A stretch of DNA of 64,000 nucleotides from Roseisalinus antarcticus (GCF_900172355.1 NZ_FWFZ01000004.1:181187-245186); one strand, 5' to 3'. Numbered from the stretch's first letter, positions 18,350 through 27,042 are shown. Notes: generated from the letters alone by a model not told the origin. Made by a program: numbers and translations.

Positions 18350-18375
18350 CCCAGAATATTCGCGAATATTCTGGG
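18350..18375. repeat. 26-bp perfect palindrome between serC and serA
   Basis: The sequence reads the same on both strands over 26 bp: half-site CCCAGAATATTCG followed by its exact complement. It begins 4 bp past the serC stop and ends 48 bp before the serA ATG. It can fold into a hairpin lacking an unpaired loop, with an AT-rich middle, no U-tract. Possible roles: attenuation, RNA processing site, dimeric regulator site, or a dispersed palindromic repeat. Confidence 0.7.
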
Positions 18376-18379
18376 GCGC

Positions 18380-19534
18380 TCAGGCAGCTTCCGTTTGGGC
18401 TTCGATCTCGGCGTGGAAGGCCCAGTCGAGCCAGGGCAGCATCGCCGCGATGTCCGAGGTTTCCACCGTGGCGCCGCACCAGATGCGCAGACCGGCCGGC
18501 GCGTCGCGGTAGGCGCCTATGTCCAGCGCGATGCCCTCGGCCTCCAGCCGCTTGGCGACCGCCTTGGCGAAGGCCGCCCCGTCGGCGATGCGCGGGTCGG
18601 TGAACTTCAGGCAGACCGAGGTGTTAGAGCGGGTCGCCGGGTCGGACGCGAGGTTCGCGATCCAGTCGCGGCTGTCGCAGAAGTCCCAGATCGCCTGTGC
18701 GTTCGCGTCTGCCCGCGCCATCAGGGCGGAGAGTCCGCCGATCCCTTCGGCCCAGCCGAGCGCGAAGTGGTAATCCTCCACCGCCAGCATCGACGGCGTG
18801 TTGATCGTCTCGCCGACGAAGATGCCTTCGATCAGCTTGCCGCCCTTGGTCATGCGAAAGATCTTCGGCAGCGGCCAGGCGGGGGTGTAGCTTTCCAGCC
18901 GCTCGACCGCGCGGGGGCTCAGCACGATCATGCCATGCGCCGCTTCGCCGCCCATCACCTTCTGCCAGGAGAAGGTGGTCACATCGAGCTTGGACCAGTC
19001 CAGGTCCTGCGCGAAGGCGGCGGAAGTGGCGTCGCAGATGGTCAGACCCGCGCGGTCCGCCGGGATCGCCTCGGCCGAGGGCAGGCGCACGCCGGAGGTC
19101 GTGCCGTTCCAGGTGAAGACCACGTCGGTATCGAAGTCGATCTGCGCGAAGTCGACGATCTCGCCATAGTCAGCGGTCTTGACCTCGGCGTCGATCTTGA
19201 GCTGCTTGACCACGTCGGTGACCCAGCCCGCGCCGAAGCTTTCCCAGGCGACCATGGTCGCCTTGCGGGCGCCGAGCATGGACCACATCGCCATCTCGAC
19301 GGCGCCGGTGTCCGAGGCGGGAACGATGCCGATGCGGTAGTCGGCGGGCACGCCTAGGATGGCGCGGGTGCGCTCGATCGCATCCTTCAGCTTGGCCTTG
19401 CCGACGGCCGCGCGGTGCGACCGGCCGAGGGCCGCGTCAGACAGCGCATCAAGCGTGAATGTCGGGGGTTTGGCGCAGGGGCCAGAGGAAAAACGCGCAT
19501 TGTCCGGGCGCGTTGCCGGTTTGGTCGGTGCCAT
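18380..19534 (-). CDS. serC: Phosphoserine aminotransferase
   Basis: 384 residues, the alphaproteobacterial-type SerC. The PLP lysine lies in '[15 protein letters not shown]'. The start '[20 protein letters not shown]' is preceded by GAGGA about 9 bp upstream. It converts 3-phosphohydroxypyruvate and glutamate into phosphoserine and 2-oxoglutarate, taking the product of SerA, whose gene follows. The serB gene (final step) lies on the opposite strand within 1.2 kb, so all three serine-pathway genes are clustered. Confidence 0.96.
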   Translation of the reverse strand: MAPTKPATRPDNARFSSGPCAKPPTFTLDALSDAALGRSHRAAVGKAKLKDAIERTRAILGVPADYRIGIVPASDTGAVEMAMWSMLGARKATMVAWESFGAGWVTDVVKQLKIDAEVKTADYGEIVDFAQIDFDTDVVFTWNGTTSGVRLPSAEAIPADRAGLTICDATSAAFAQDLDWSKLDVTTFSWQKVMGGEAAHGMIVLSPRAVERLESYTPAWPLPKIFRMTKGGKLIEGIFVGETINTPSMLAVEDYHFALGWAEGIGGLSALMARADANAQAIWDFCDSRDWIANLASDPATRSNTSVCLKFTDPRIADGAAFAKAVAKRLEAEGIALDIGAYRDAPAGLRIWCGATVETSDIAAMLPWLDWAFHAEIEAQTEAA

Positions 19535-19766
19535 TATGTGATATCCTCACAGATATTCGCCCCTCGTTGGGGAGGGGTGTCCCGCGTCGGCAGATAGGGG
19601 GTGCCGCAGCGGCGTGCAACGACAAAATTGCGCGGATGCGGCGCGATGGAGGCCGGACGCGACGCAAATGCCCGTCCCGTGGTTCCGATAGGAAACCGCC
19701 GCGGCTCTGCGTGACACGGCGCGGCGCCGGCTGTATGGGCGGCGTCGAACGCGTGGCGGGGACAGG

Positions 19767-20672
19767 ATGTGGATCACGGCAAAGCTTGCACTGGCCGACC
19801 TGCGGGACCGCGCACAGCGCCCGCTTGCCGGGCTTGATCCGACCGGCGCCCCGGCTGCGCGGGCGGCGCGCCTCAGGGCCCGCCCCGCGCCCGACACGCG
19901 CTTTGCGATCCTGTTCACGCCGCGCAGCGGGTCTTCGCGCCTCACGGATATTCTCACGGTGGCGGGGCTGAGCCGGGCGGACGAGGGGTTCAACACCGCC
20001 TTTCTGCCCGAGATGGCCCGCAAGCTGGGCGCGCGGGATCTGCCGGATTATGTGGACATCCTCTGCAAGTGGCGGGCGGAGGCCGGCGTTTTCGGATGCG
20101 AGGTCACCCCTGCTCATATCGCGCGGGTCTTCGGCACCTCGACACGGTTCTCGGAGCTTCTGCGGCCGACGCATCTGTTCGTGCTGCTGCGGGAGGACAT
20201 CGTCGCCCAGGCGGTGTCGATCACGCGGCAGATCCAGACCGGGCAGCATCATGCGACCTCCCTGACCGATGGCGACATCGCCGCGGCCGAAGCCGGGCTG
20301 ACCGACGACGGGGCGGGCCTGCGCCTGCGGGTGGCGCAACTGGCCCGGATGGAGGCGCGAATTGACGCCGCCTTGAGCCGGATCAAACCGCCGGCACATC
20401 TGCTGAGTTATGAACGGCTGCAACGCAGCTCGGAGGAGGAGATCGCCGCGGCCTTCGGAGAGGCCCTCGGCCGGCCCGCGCACCTGCCGGCGGGCTTCGC
20501 CTCGGCCCATCGCAAGTTGTCGGGCTCGCGGGCGTCGGAGATTGCAGAGCGGTTTCGGACGCGCAATACCGGGTTCCTGACCCGGATCGCCAAGGCCCGG
20601 GCGACGCGGTTGTCGCTGCTGAAGGGCTCGGCATTCCTTGCCGGCACAGAAGAGGAAGACAGACGATGCTGA
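19767..20672 (+). CDS. Stf0-type sulfotransferase
   Basis: 301 residues. The PAPS 5'-phosphosulfate loop is seen as 'FAILFTPRSGSSRLTDIL' near residue 48, and a 3'-phosphate-type segment 'VLLREDIVAQAVSITRQIQTG' lies near 145, both typical of Stf0-like enzymes. It would transfer a sulfonate group from PAPS to an unknown hydroxyl, for example of a glycolipid, polysaccharide or small molecule. It overlaps the start of serB by 7 bp, an unexpected pairing. The first 40 residues are basic and Ala/Arg-rich. Confidence 0.8.
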   Translation: MWITAKLALADLRDRAQRPLAGLDPTGAPAARAARLRARPAPDTRFAILFTPRSGSSRLTDILTVAGLSRADEGFNTAFLPEMARKLGARDLPDYVDILCKWRAEAGVFGCEVTPAHIARVFGTSTRFSELLRPTHLFVLLREDIVAQAVSITRQIQTGQHHATSLTDGDIAAAEAGLTDDGAGLRLRVAQLARMEARIDAALSRIKPPAHLLSYERLQRSSEEEIAAAFGEALGRPAHLPAGFASAHRKLSGSRASEIAERFRTRNTGFLTRIAKARATRLSLLKGSAFLAGTEEEDRRC

Positions 20673-21562
20673 CAGCGACCCTGATCGCCAAACCGGGCGC
20701 GCTCGACCCCGAGCTGGTCCATTCCTTGCGCAACGCCTGGGGCGGCGGGGATGCCGTCTGGTTGTCGCCCGACGAGGCGGCGGAGTTTCCGCTGATGGTC
20801 CGGCCCGGGAACCTGCCGCAGGTGTGGGAAAGCCTGCAGGCCGAGGGCGTGGACCTGTGCGTTCAGCCGACCGGCCATCGCCGCAAGAAGCTGCTGATCG
20901 CGGATATGGACAGCACCATGATCGGGCAGGAATGCATCGACGAACTGGCCGATGCGGCGGGCGTCGGGCCGCAGGTCGCCGAGATCACCGCCCGGGCGAT
21001 GAACGGAGAGCTGGATTTCGAAGGGGCCCTGATCGAACGTGTGGGGCTTCTGGCGGGGCTGGACGCCTCGGTGATCGACACGGTCCTGGCCGAGCGCATT
21101 ACCGACGCGCCGGGGGGCGCGGCGCTGGTGGCGACGATGAAGGCGGCGGGGGCCCATGCGCTGCTGGTCTCGGGCGGGTTCACCGCCTTCGCCGCGCCGG
21201 TGGCCGAGCGGCTGGGTTTTGACGCGGCGCAGGCCAATGACCTGCTGGTCGAGGGCGGCAAGCTGACCGGCGAGGTGCGCCGCCCGATCCTTGGCCATGC
21301 GGCGAAGGTCGAGGCGCTGGACCGGACCGTCGCGCGGCTCGGGCTGTCGACGGCCGGGGTTCTGGCGGTCGGGGACGGGGCCAATGACCTCGGGATGCTT
21401 GGCCGCGCGGGGATGGGGGTGGCGGTGCATGCCAAGCCCGCTGTCCAGGCCCAGTGCGAGCTTCGCATCAACCACGGCGACCTGACCGCGCTGCTGTTCC
21501 TTCAGGGCTACGCCCGGTCCGACTTCACCCATCCCCCGGAGCCCGAGGATTATGCCGTCTGA
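20666..21562 (+). CDS. serB: Phosphoserine phosphatase
   Basis: 298 residues. The HAD motif I 'LLIADMDSTMIGQECIDELA' contains the nucleophile Asp and DxDxT-like set near residue 79; motif II 'LVSGGFTAFA' and motif III 'AVGDGANDLGML' follow. The N-terminal 75 residues form the usual regulatory (ACT-like) segment. It hydrolyses phosphoserine to serine, completing the pathway begun by SerA and SerC. It starts within the sulfotransferase gene and its 3' end overlaps the converging P450 gene by 13 bp. Confidence 0.96.
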   Translation: MLTATLIAKPGALDPELVHSLRNAWGGGDAVWLSPDEAAEFPLMVRPGNLPQVWESLQAEGVDLCVQPTGHRRKKLLIADMDSTMIGQECIDELADAAGVGPQVAEITARAMNGELDFEGALIERVGLLAGLDASVIDTVLAERITDAPGGAALVATMKAAGAHALLVSGGFTAFAAPVAERLGFDAAQANDLLVEGGKLTGEVRRPILGHAAKVEALDRTVARLGLSTAGVLAVGDGANDLGMLGRAGMGVAVHAKPAVQAQCELRINHGDLTALLFLQGYARSDFTHPPEPEDYAV

Positions 21563-22878
21563 CTCAGCGGGGTTGCGGTAAGCCAGACCCCGCCCGTGGG
21601 TTGAAGCGTCAGCGCCCCGCCAGTCACCGGCGGCGGCCCGGCGGGGCTGAGCCGGACGCGAGAAAGGATCGCCGACAGGATCACCCGCGCCTCGTAGTGC
21701 GCCAGGGTCGCGCCGGGACAGGACCGCGGGCCGATGGAGAACGGCAGAAAGGCCGGGTTCCCCGCGCCCACCCCGGGGGTGAACCGCTCGGGGCGAAAGG
21801 CGTCCGGATCTTGCCAGTAGCACTCTGACCGGTGCATCGCATAAAGCGAGACCAGCACGAAACTGTGCCGGCCGACAGGACAGCCGGCCAACGTGTCGCG
21901 GCCCGACGGCCGGCGCACCAGCATGGAGAGCGGCGGATAGAGCCGCAGCGTCTCGTCGATGACAGCACCGAGCAACGGCGTGGCCGACAGCACGTCGGCG
22001 GGCCCGGAAGGGGCGGCGGCAACCTCGGCGCGGACCCGATCCTGGATCTCCGGGTGGGTCGCCAGAAGCCAGTGCGCCCAGCCGAGGGTGCTGGCAGATG
22101 TCTCGTGTCCCGCGAGGATCATCAGCAGGATGTTGTCGCGGACTTCCTCGGGCCCAAGCGCCCTGCCGTTCCGGGGATGGCGCGCAGCGATCAATGTGCC
22201 GAGCACGTCGTCACGGGGGCCGTCCTTCATTCTGCGGTGCACCACGCTGTCGATCTGGCCGCGCAGGTCGGGCAGCGGGCCGGGGCGCCTGCCCAGGGTC
22301 TCGGTCAGCCGGGGCGGCAGGTTGACCATGTCCAGCGGGCCGAGCCGGGCGATGCGCGACAGATACCCGTCGAACGCCCTGGCAAAGCGCGGAACATCGA
22401 CCCCGTGATCGGGGCCGCAGCAAATGTCGAGGATCGCCCGCAGGGTCAGGGTGCGCAGCGGCCCCATCGCGTCGAACGGTGTGCGCGGCAAGGGCGTCGC
22501 CGCCGCGAGCCGGCGCAGGTGCGGCCCGTGACCGATAGAGGCGCGGGTCGAGAAATGCGGCAGAATCCGGCGGCGCAGCCAGGCGCCTTCCTCTCCGCGC
22601 TTCAGAAAGAAGCTTTCGCCCAGAAGCGGGCGGACCATCCGCTCCACCGGCTTGGCGGGGGGATAATGCCGCGCCCGGTCCAGCAGGACCGCGCGGGCGT
22701 CGACGGGGTTGGCGAGGGCGAGCCAGGGCCAGAGGCTCCGGCCGGCGAGATGCGACTGGCGCAACAGCGCGGCGGGAAAGATCGCCGTGGAATCCTGCCG
22801 CGCCGTCGCGATAAGCGCGGGCAGGGACAGCGGCCGTCGCGGCAGTTCGGCCTTGGGAGGAACCGGGGGCGGGAACAT
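21550..22878 (-). CDS. Cytochrome P450
   Basis: 442 residues. The I-helix oxygen-binding motif is 'ILAGHETSAS', the ExxR motif is 'DETLRLYPP', and the haem loop 'FSIGPRSCPGATLA' gives C387 as the haem thiolate. No membrane anchor is obvious, so it should be soluble and need a ferredoxin or similar donor, none of which is encoded nearby. The sequence resembles the CYP4/CYP102-like bacterial P450s that attack fatty or terpenoid substrates, but the substrate cannot be assigned. It lies 36 bp downstream of mbfA on the same strand and overlaps serB at its 3' end. Confidence 0.92.
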   Translation of the reverse strand: MFPPPVPPKAELPRRPLSLPALIATARQDSTAIFPAALLRQSHLAGRSLWPWLALANPVDARAVLLDRARHYPPAKPVERMVRPLLGESFFLKRGEEGAWLRRRILPHFSTRASIGHGPHLRRLAAATPLPRTPFDAMGPLRTLTLRAILDICCGPDHGVDVPRFARAFDGYLSRIARLGPLDMVNLPPRLTETLGRRPGPLPDLRGQIDSVVHRRMKDGPRDDVLGTLIAARHPRNGRALGPEEVRDNILLMILAGHETSASTLGWAHWLLATHPEIQDRVRAEVAAAPSGPADVLSATPLLGAVIDETLRLYPPLSMLVRRPSGRDTLAGCPVGRHSFVLVSLYAMHRSECYWQDPDAFRPERFTPGVGAGNPAFLPFSIGPRSCPGATLAHYEARVILSAILSRVRLSPAGPPPVTGGALTLQPTGGVWLTATPLSQTA

Positions 22879-22914
22879 GGGCCGAGTATCCGCGCCCGGC
22901 CCGTGTCCGGCAAG

Positions 22915-23892
22915 CTATCCGGCGCCGATCAGCGCCCCCGCGCCAAACACCAGCGCCCCGCCCAGAACCACCTGGAAGGCGGCGCGCAGGAACGGCGTGT
23001 CCATGTAGCGGTTCTGGATCCACGCGATGGCCCAGAGCTCTACGAAGACCACGACGAAGGCGATGATCGTGGCGGTCCAGAAATGCGGGATGAGGTAGGG
23101 CAGCGCGTGTCCCAGCCCGCCGATCGTGGTCATGATCCCGGCGGCAAGGCCCCGTTTCAGCGGGCTGCCCCGGCCCGACAGCTGCCCGTCGTCCGACGCG
23201 GCCTCGGTGAAGCCCATGGAGATGCCGGCGCCCACCGACGCGGCGAGACCGACGAGGAAGGTCGTATGGGTGTCGTTCGTCGCGAAGGCGGTCGCGAAGA
23301 TCGGCGCGAGGGTAGAGACCGACCCGTCCATGAGCCCGGCAAGGCCCGGCTGCACATAGGTCAGAAGGAACTGGCGCTTGGCCGCACTCTCCTCGTCGTC
23401 GCGGACCTCGTCGGTCAGGTGCTCCTTCTCGAGCGCGTTGGCGGTGTCGATATGCCCCGATTCGGCGGCGGCGAGGGTGCCCAGCAGCTTGCGCGTGTCC
23501 GCGTCCGTGGTGCGCTTGGCGGCGGCCTGGTAGAACGCGCCAGCGTCACGCTCCATCGCGGCGGCCTCCTCGCGGATCCGTTCGAGGCTGAGGTTCTGCA
23601 CCAGCCAGACCGGGCGGCGGGCATAGAAGCCCGACACATGCTCGCGCCGAAGCAGCGGGATGACGGTTCCGAACCGCTTGGTGTGGAGCTCGATGAGCAG
23701 CTGGCGGTGCTCGTCCTCTTCTGCGGCCATGCCGTCGAACACCTTGGCGGAGCCGGGAAAATCCTCCCGCAACTTCTCTGCATACAGCCGGTAGATGCTG
23801 GCATCGTCCTCTTCGGAGGAGATCGCCAGGGCCAGGACCTCCTGCTCTGTCAGATCCTTGAAACGACGGCGCGTCGCGAAACCGGGAATCAT
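22915..23892 (-). CDS. mbfA: Membrane-bound ferritin MbfA (erythrin-VIT1 fusion), iron exporter
   Basis: 325 residues. An N-terminal ferritin-like (rubrerythrin-type) diiron domain (about 1-165) shows carboxylate/His helices: 'ISSEEDDASIYRLYAEKL', 'AAEEDEHRQLL', 'AAAESGHIDTAN'. A VIT1/CCC1-like membrane domain (about 175-325) follows with 'GLMDGSVSTLAPIFATAF' and five hydrophobic segments. MbfA in rhizobia exports iron and protects against peroxide. The start has AGGAG 7 bp upstream. A near-perfect Irr ICE box lies just upstream, so iron-dependent Irr control is predicted. Confidence 0.93.
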   Translation of the reverse strand: MIPGFATRRRFKDLTEQEVLALAISSEEDDASIYRLYAEKLREDFPGSAKVFDGMAAEEDEHRQLLIELHTKRFGTVIPLLRREHVSGFYARRPVWLVQNLSLERIREEAAAMERDAGAFYQAAAKRTTDADTRKLLGTLAAAESGHIDTANALEKEHLTDEVRDDEESAAKRQFLLTYVQPGLAGLMDGSVSTLAPIFATAFATNDTHTTFLVGLAASVGAGISMGFTEAASDDGQLSGRGSPLKRGLAAGIMTTIGGLGHALPYLIPHFWTATIIAFVVVFVELWAIAWIQNRYMDTPFLRAAFQVVLGGALVFGAGALIGAG

Positions 23893-23906
23893 CTGGGGAT
23901 CTCCTT

Positions 23907-23923
23907 TTTAGAATGTTTCTAAA
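23907..23923 (-). promoter_or_regulatory. Irr-type ICE box in front of mbfA
   Basis: TTTAGAATGTTTCTAAA is a perfect inverted repeat (TTTAGAA-N3-TTCTAAA), the form of the iron-control element bound by Irr in rhizobia and relatives. It lies 14 bp from the mbfA start codon, next to the ribosome site, so a bound repressor would block expression. mbfA is a known Irr target in Bradyrhizobium and Agrobacterium. Confidence 0.85.
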
Positions 23924-24053
23924 TTAGACGGACGGCGGGAGTCTGCAAGGGGCCAAAACGCGCTGTCGGCAGAGAATTTCCGCGCCGTTCCCTTGGGGCG
24001 GCCTGTCGGGGGACGTCTTGAACGACCAAAGATCATGTCTAGATACGACAATG

Positions 24054-24069
24054 TGAACCGATCGGTTCA
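24054..24069. promoter_or_regulatory. Palindromic operator 1 for adjacent TetR regulator
   Basis: TGAACCGATCGGTTCA is a 16-bp perfect palindrome, 94 bp before the TetR gene start. A near copy lies 47 bp further on, which argues for a true operator. Confidence 0.75.
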
Positions 24070-24116
24070 GACGGAGGGCGATATTCGGCCGCCGCAGCGT
24101 CGGCGCTTGTTCGAAG

Positions 24117-24132
24117 TGAACCGACCGGTTTA
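24117..24132. promoter_or_regulatory. Palindromic operator 2 for adjacent TetR regulator
   Basis: TGAACCGACCGGTTTA differs from operator 1 at two of sixteen positions and ends 31 bp before the TetR start codon. Placement and repetition suggest autoregulation by two TetR dimers. Confidence 0.75.
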
Positions 24133-24163
24133 TACCTGAGCCCCGGGACAAGAGGAGACCCTG

Positions 24164-24784
24164 ATGCCTGATGGAACGACGCCCGAAGTCAAACGGGGCC
24201 GCAAGTTCGACCAGGTCCTTCAAGGGGCGCGGGATGTCGTCATGTCCGACGGGTTCGATGGCGCCAGCGTCGACGACATCGCCAAGGCGGCGGGGGTGTC
24301 GAAGGCGACGCTCTACAGCTATTTTCCGGACAAGCGGTTGCTGTTCATGGAGGTTGCCAAGACCGAATGCTGCCGCCAGGCGGACATGGCGGTCCACTCG
24401 ATCGACATGACCCGGCCGGTGCGGGAGGTCCTGACCGACCTCGGCTGGCGCATGGTCGACTTCATCACGTCGGATTTCGGCCAGCGGGTGTTTCGCCTCT
24501 GCGTGGCCGAAAGCGAACGGTTTCCGCAGCTGGGACGAGAGTTCTATGAAAGCGGCCCGCTGATGATCCGCAACCGCCTGATCGCCTATTTCGAGGACGC
24601 CATCGACCGTGGCGAGCTTGCGATCGAGGATCTGCCGCTGGCCGCCGACCAGTTCCACGAATTGTGCAAGGCCGACCTGTTTCCGCGGCTGATCTTCGCG
24701 CTCGACAAGACATTCGCGCAGGACCAGAAGCAGCGGATCGTGGATGGCGCCGTCGAGACCTTCCTCGCCCGCTACGGCGCCTGA
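24164..24784 (+). CDS. TetR/AcrR family transcriptional regulator
   Basis: 206 residues. The N-terminal helix-turn-helix is seen in 'DIAKAAGVSKATLYSYFPDKRLLFMEV' (residues about 45-70), followed by an all-helical ligand domain with a C-terminal segment resembling TetR_C AefR-like families. AGGAG precedes the ATG. Two matching palindromes upstream suggest self-repression. It is divergent from mbfA, which has its own Irr box, so the TetR target beyond itself is unclear. The P450 downstream of mbfA is a candidate only by proximity. Confidence 0.9.
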   Translation: MPDGTTPEVKRGRKFDQVLQGARDVVMSDGFDGASVDDIAKAAGVSKATLYSYFPDKRLLFMEVAKTECCRQADMAVHSIDMTRPVREVLTDLGWRMVDFITSDFGQRVFRLCVAESERFPQLGREFYESGPLMIRNRLIAYFEDAIDRGELAIEDLPLAADQFHELCKADLFPRLIFALDKTFAQDQKQRIVDGAVETFLARYGA

Positions 24785-24796
24785 GGCGGGGCCGCC

Positions 24797-25519
24797 CTAG
24801 TCCAGGCGGCGCACCAGAAGCTGGTTGTCAGGGCCGCGCTTGGTCTCGAACACCTTCAGGTCCTTGACCAGATCCGACAGTTTCTTGCGGCCGTAGGTCC
24901 GTGTGTCGAAATCGGGATCGGCGGCGGTGATATACTGGCCCAGCGGTCCGAGCGCATACCATTCGTCCTCCTGGTCGATCGAATCCATCGCCCGCAGGAT
25001 TATGTCGCGGGCCTCGACCGGAGGCTTGGCCTTGGCCGCGGCGGGGACGCCGGCGGGTGTCGGCTTTTCCTCGACCTCGGCGGCGCCGATGTTTTCAAGG
25101 AAGATGAACCGCTTGCAGGCCTTGCGGAACGCGTCCGGCGTCTTTTTCTGGCCGATGCCGTAGACGTCGAGCCCCTGTTCCCGGATGCGGCTGGCGAGGC
25201 GGGTGAAATCGCTGTCCGAGCTGACCAGAACGAAGCCGTCGAACCGGCCGGTGTGCAGGATGTCCATCGCGTCGATCACCAGCGAGATGTCGGAGGAGTT
25301 CTTGCCCACGGTGTTGGCCGGCGAATGGTGCGGCACGATCCCGTGTTCGGCCTGAACCCGGTTCCAGCCCGCCATCTGCTGCGACGAGAAATCGCCGTAG
25401 CAGCGGCGCACGCTGGCCTCGCCAAGGCTGGCGATCTCCTCGAACAGCGCGGTGGCGTTCTTGGGCGAGGTGTTGTCGGCGTCGATGAGGACGGCAAGAA
25501 GGGGGCGGTCGTCCGGCAT
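24797..25519 (-). CDS. NYN-domain RNase-like protein with C-terminal OST-HTH/LOTUS domain
   Basis: 240 residues. The NYN (LabA/DUF88, PIN-like) domain spans about 5-150 with the acidic sites 'LLAVLIDADNTSP', 'SSDISLVIDAMDIL' and 'VLVSSDSDFTRLA', the expected metal-binding Asp residues of an RNase fold. After a Pro/Ala/Lys linker, residues about 165-240 ('ILRAMDSIDQEDEWYALGPLGQYI' split here as two stretches) form an OST-HTH/LOTUS RNA-binding domain ending 'DNQLLVRRLD'. Likely an RNA-cleaving or RNA-binding protein in the cytoplasm. It converges on the TetR gene with a 12-bp gap. Confidence 0.85.
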   Translation of the reverse strand: MPDDRPLLAVLIDADNTSPKNATALFEEIASLGEASVRRCYGDFSSQQMAGWNRVQAEHGIVPHHSPANTVGKNSSDISLVIDAMDILHTGRFDGFVLVSSDSDFTRLASRIREQGLDVYGIGQKKTPDAFRKACKRFIFLENIGAAEVEEKPTPAGVPAAAKAKPPVEARDIILRAMDSIDQEDEWYALGPLGQYITAADPDFDTRTYGRKKLSDLVKDLKVFETKRGPDNQLLVRRLD

Positions 25520-25656
25520 GTTACGGCTCCGTTGGTGTTTCGCGACAGCCTACTATCGCGGGCCGCCGGTGGCGAGAGCCGGGGCACAGGCAATTGGACA
25601 GGTCAGCGGCATAAAGCTAAAGCTTACGCAAGGGAATTTCATTCGAGGGCTTGGCC

Positions 25657-26655
25657 ATGGCATTTGTCGAAAAAGGCGGGATCGACGCGGGCTTCGCCCC
25701 GATCTTCGCCGAACGGATCGCACCGGAGATTGACCGGCTGGAAGCGGAGCGCAAGGCGCTGCTGTCCAGGGCGCGGCGCAACAGCCTGATTTCGCTGATC
25801 GTCGGGCTGGCGTTGGCGGGCGGTGTCATCGCGCTTTGGGGGGCGTCGGGGGGCGCCCTCGTCGGGGCGATCATCGTTGCCGTGATCGGAGTGATCGGGG
25901 CCCTGGTCGCCCGTTCCATGCAATCGGCGAAATGGACCGGAGCCGTCTCCGAGACGGTCATGCCGCCGGTCTGCGACTTTCTGGGCGACGTTCGCCACGA
26001 CCGGATGGCCAAGGACGGCTTTCCGGTCGGGACCCTGCGCACGCTGGGCATGATCGGCAGCTACGATTCCAGCACGCTGCGGGATCGGATCGAGGGCACC
26101 TACCGCGGCATCGACTACACGCTTGTCGAGGCGCGTCTGACCCGCGAAAGCCGCAACAACGACAACCAGAAGAGCACCACGACGGTGTTCGACGGCCTGC
26201 TGTTCCGCATCGCCCTACCGGCGCCCGCGCCCACCAAGATCCTGATTGCCCGCAACCACGGGATGGTCGGCAACGCGCTGGCGGGGCTCTTCGCGGGCAA
26301 GTCGGGACGCAAGATGCCCAAGGTCGATACCGGCCATCCCGATTTCGAGGCCGCGTTCGAGCTTCATGCCGAGGACCCGGACGTGGTCCCGGGCTTCATG
26401 CCGCCGCGGTTCCTCGACAACCTCGTGGCCATCGGCGAGGCGGAAGGCGGCAAGAAGGGCGCGAAGGGGATGCTGGCCGCGTTCTTCGGCGAGGACTTCT
26501 TCCTCGCGCTGGAACGCAAGGAGCCGTTCCTTGAGGTCGCGAAACTCGGCCAGCCGATCCACGGCATAGACGAGGTCCTGCATGATGTGTTCGACGATCT
26601 CACGATCGTGCGGCGGATCATCGATCGTCTCATGGATGATGTGCCCCGGGCCTGA
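25657..26655 (+). CDS. DUF3137 membrane protein
   Basis: 332 residues from ATG 25657. A soluble N-terminal helix is followed by two close membrane segments (residues about 45-85: 'NSLISLIVGLALAGGVIAL' and 'LVGAIIVAVIGVIGALVA'). The remaining cytoplasmic domain includes 'TYRGIDYTLVEARLTRES', 'FDGLLFRI' and 'EPFLEVAKLGQPI', the hallmarks of DUF3137 proteins. Function unknown; members are sometimes called Galanin-like by old annotation, which has no meaning here. It stands alone between divergent NYN and convergent genes. Confidence 0.8.
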   Translation: MAFVEKGGIDAGFAPIFAERIAPEIDRLEAERKALLSRARRNSLISLIVGLALAGGVIALWGASGGALVGAIIVAVIGVIGALVARSMQSAKWTGAVSETVMPPVCDFLGDVRHDRMAKDGFPVGTLRTLGMIGSYDSSTLRDRIEGTYRGIDYTLVEARLTRESRNNDNQKSTTTVFDGLLFRIALPAPAPTKILIARNHGMVGNALAGLFAGKSGRKMPKVDTGHPDFEAAFELHAEDPDVVPGFMPPRFLDNLVAIGEAEGGKKGAKGMLAAFFGEDFFLALERKEPFLEVAKLGQPIHGIDEVLHDVFDDLTIVRRIIDRLMDDVPRA

Positions 26656-26667
26656 CCCGGCCGGGGC
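26643..26667. terminator. Hairpin at the DUF3137 stop
   Basis: Seven-bp stem GCCCCGG (26643-26649) pairs with CCGGGGC (26661-26667) around the stop codon at 26653-26655. It lies between two converging genes and could slow transcription from either side. No U-run is present. Confidence 0.3.
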
Positions 26668-26685
26668 GCATCGCGGTGTCGGGCT

Positions 26686-27042
26686 TTACTGCGAGTTCCA
26701 CGCATCCACGACGCGGTCGTGGATGATCTGGCGGGCGTCCGCGTCATTGTCGGACGAATAGGTCAGCAGGAAGGGGGCGACGAGCCCGCCTTCGATCGGG
26801 CAGATGATGATCGAGTCGATCCCGCTGCCGCGCAGGTCATAGCCCGCCACGGTCCATTCCGACTGGCCGACGACCTCTTCGATGCCCTGCTTCATCGCGA
26901 AGCTGGAAAACGTCGCTGCGGCCTTGTTCATGCAGATCTCGCGCTCTGCCTCGGAGCCGAGGTCCGAGATGGTCCAGCCCTCGGCCGCTGCCATGCCTGC
27001 GGGTAGCAGAAGTGCCGCAACTATTCCCAATGTTTTCATCAT
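26686..27042 (-). CDS. Secreted small protein of unknown function
   Basis: 118 residues. The N-terminus 'MMKTLGIVAALLLPAGMAAA' is a clear signal peptide with cleavage likely after AAA, giving a mature periplasmic protein of about 97 residues with two Cys (in 'REICMNKAA' and 'IIICPIEGG') that could form a disulphide. AAAGG lies about 9 bp before the start. It lies 44 bp downstream of the formaldehyde dehydrogenase gene on the same strand. I do not recognise a family. Confidence 0.75.
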   Translation of the reverse strand: MMKTLGIVAALLLPAGMAAAEGWTISDLGSEAEREICMNKAAATFSSFAMKQGIEEVVGQSEWTVAGYDLRGSGIDSIIICPIEGGLVAPFLLTYSSDNDADARQIIHDRVVDAWNSQ

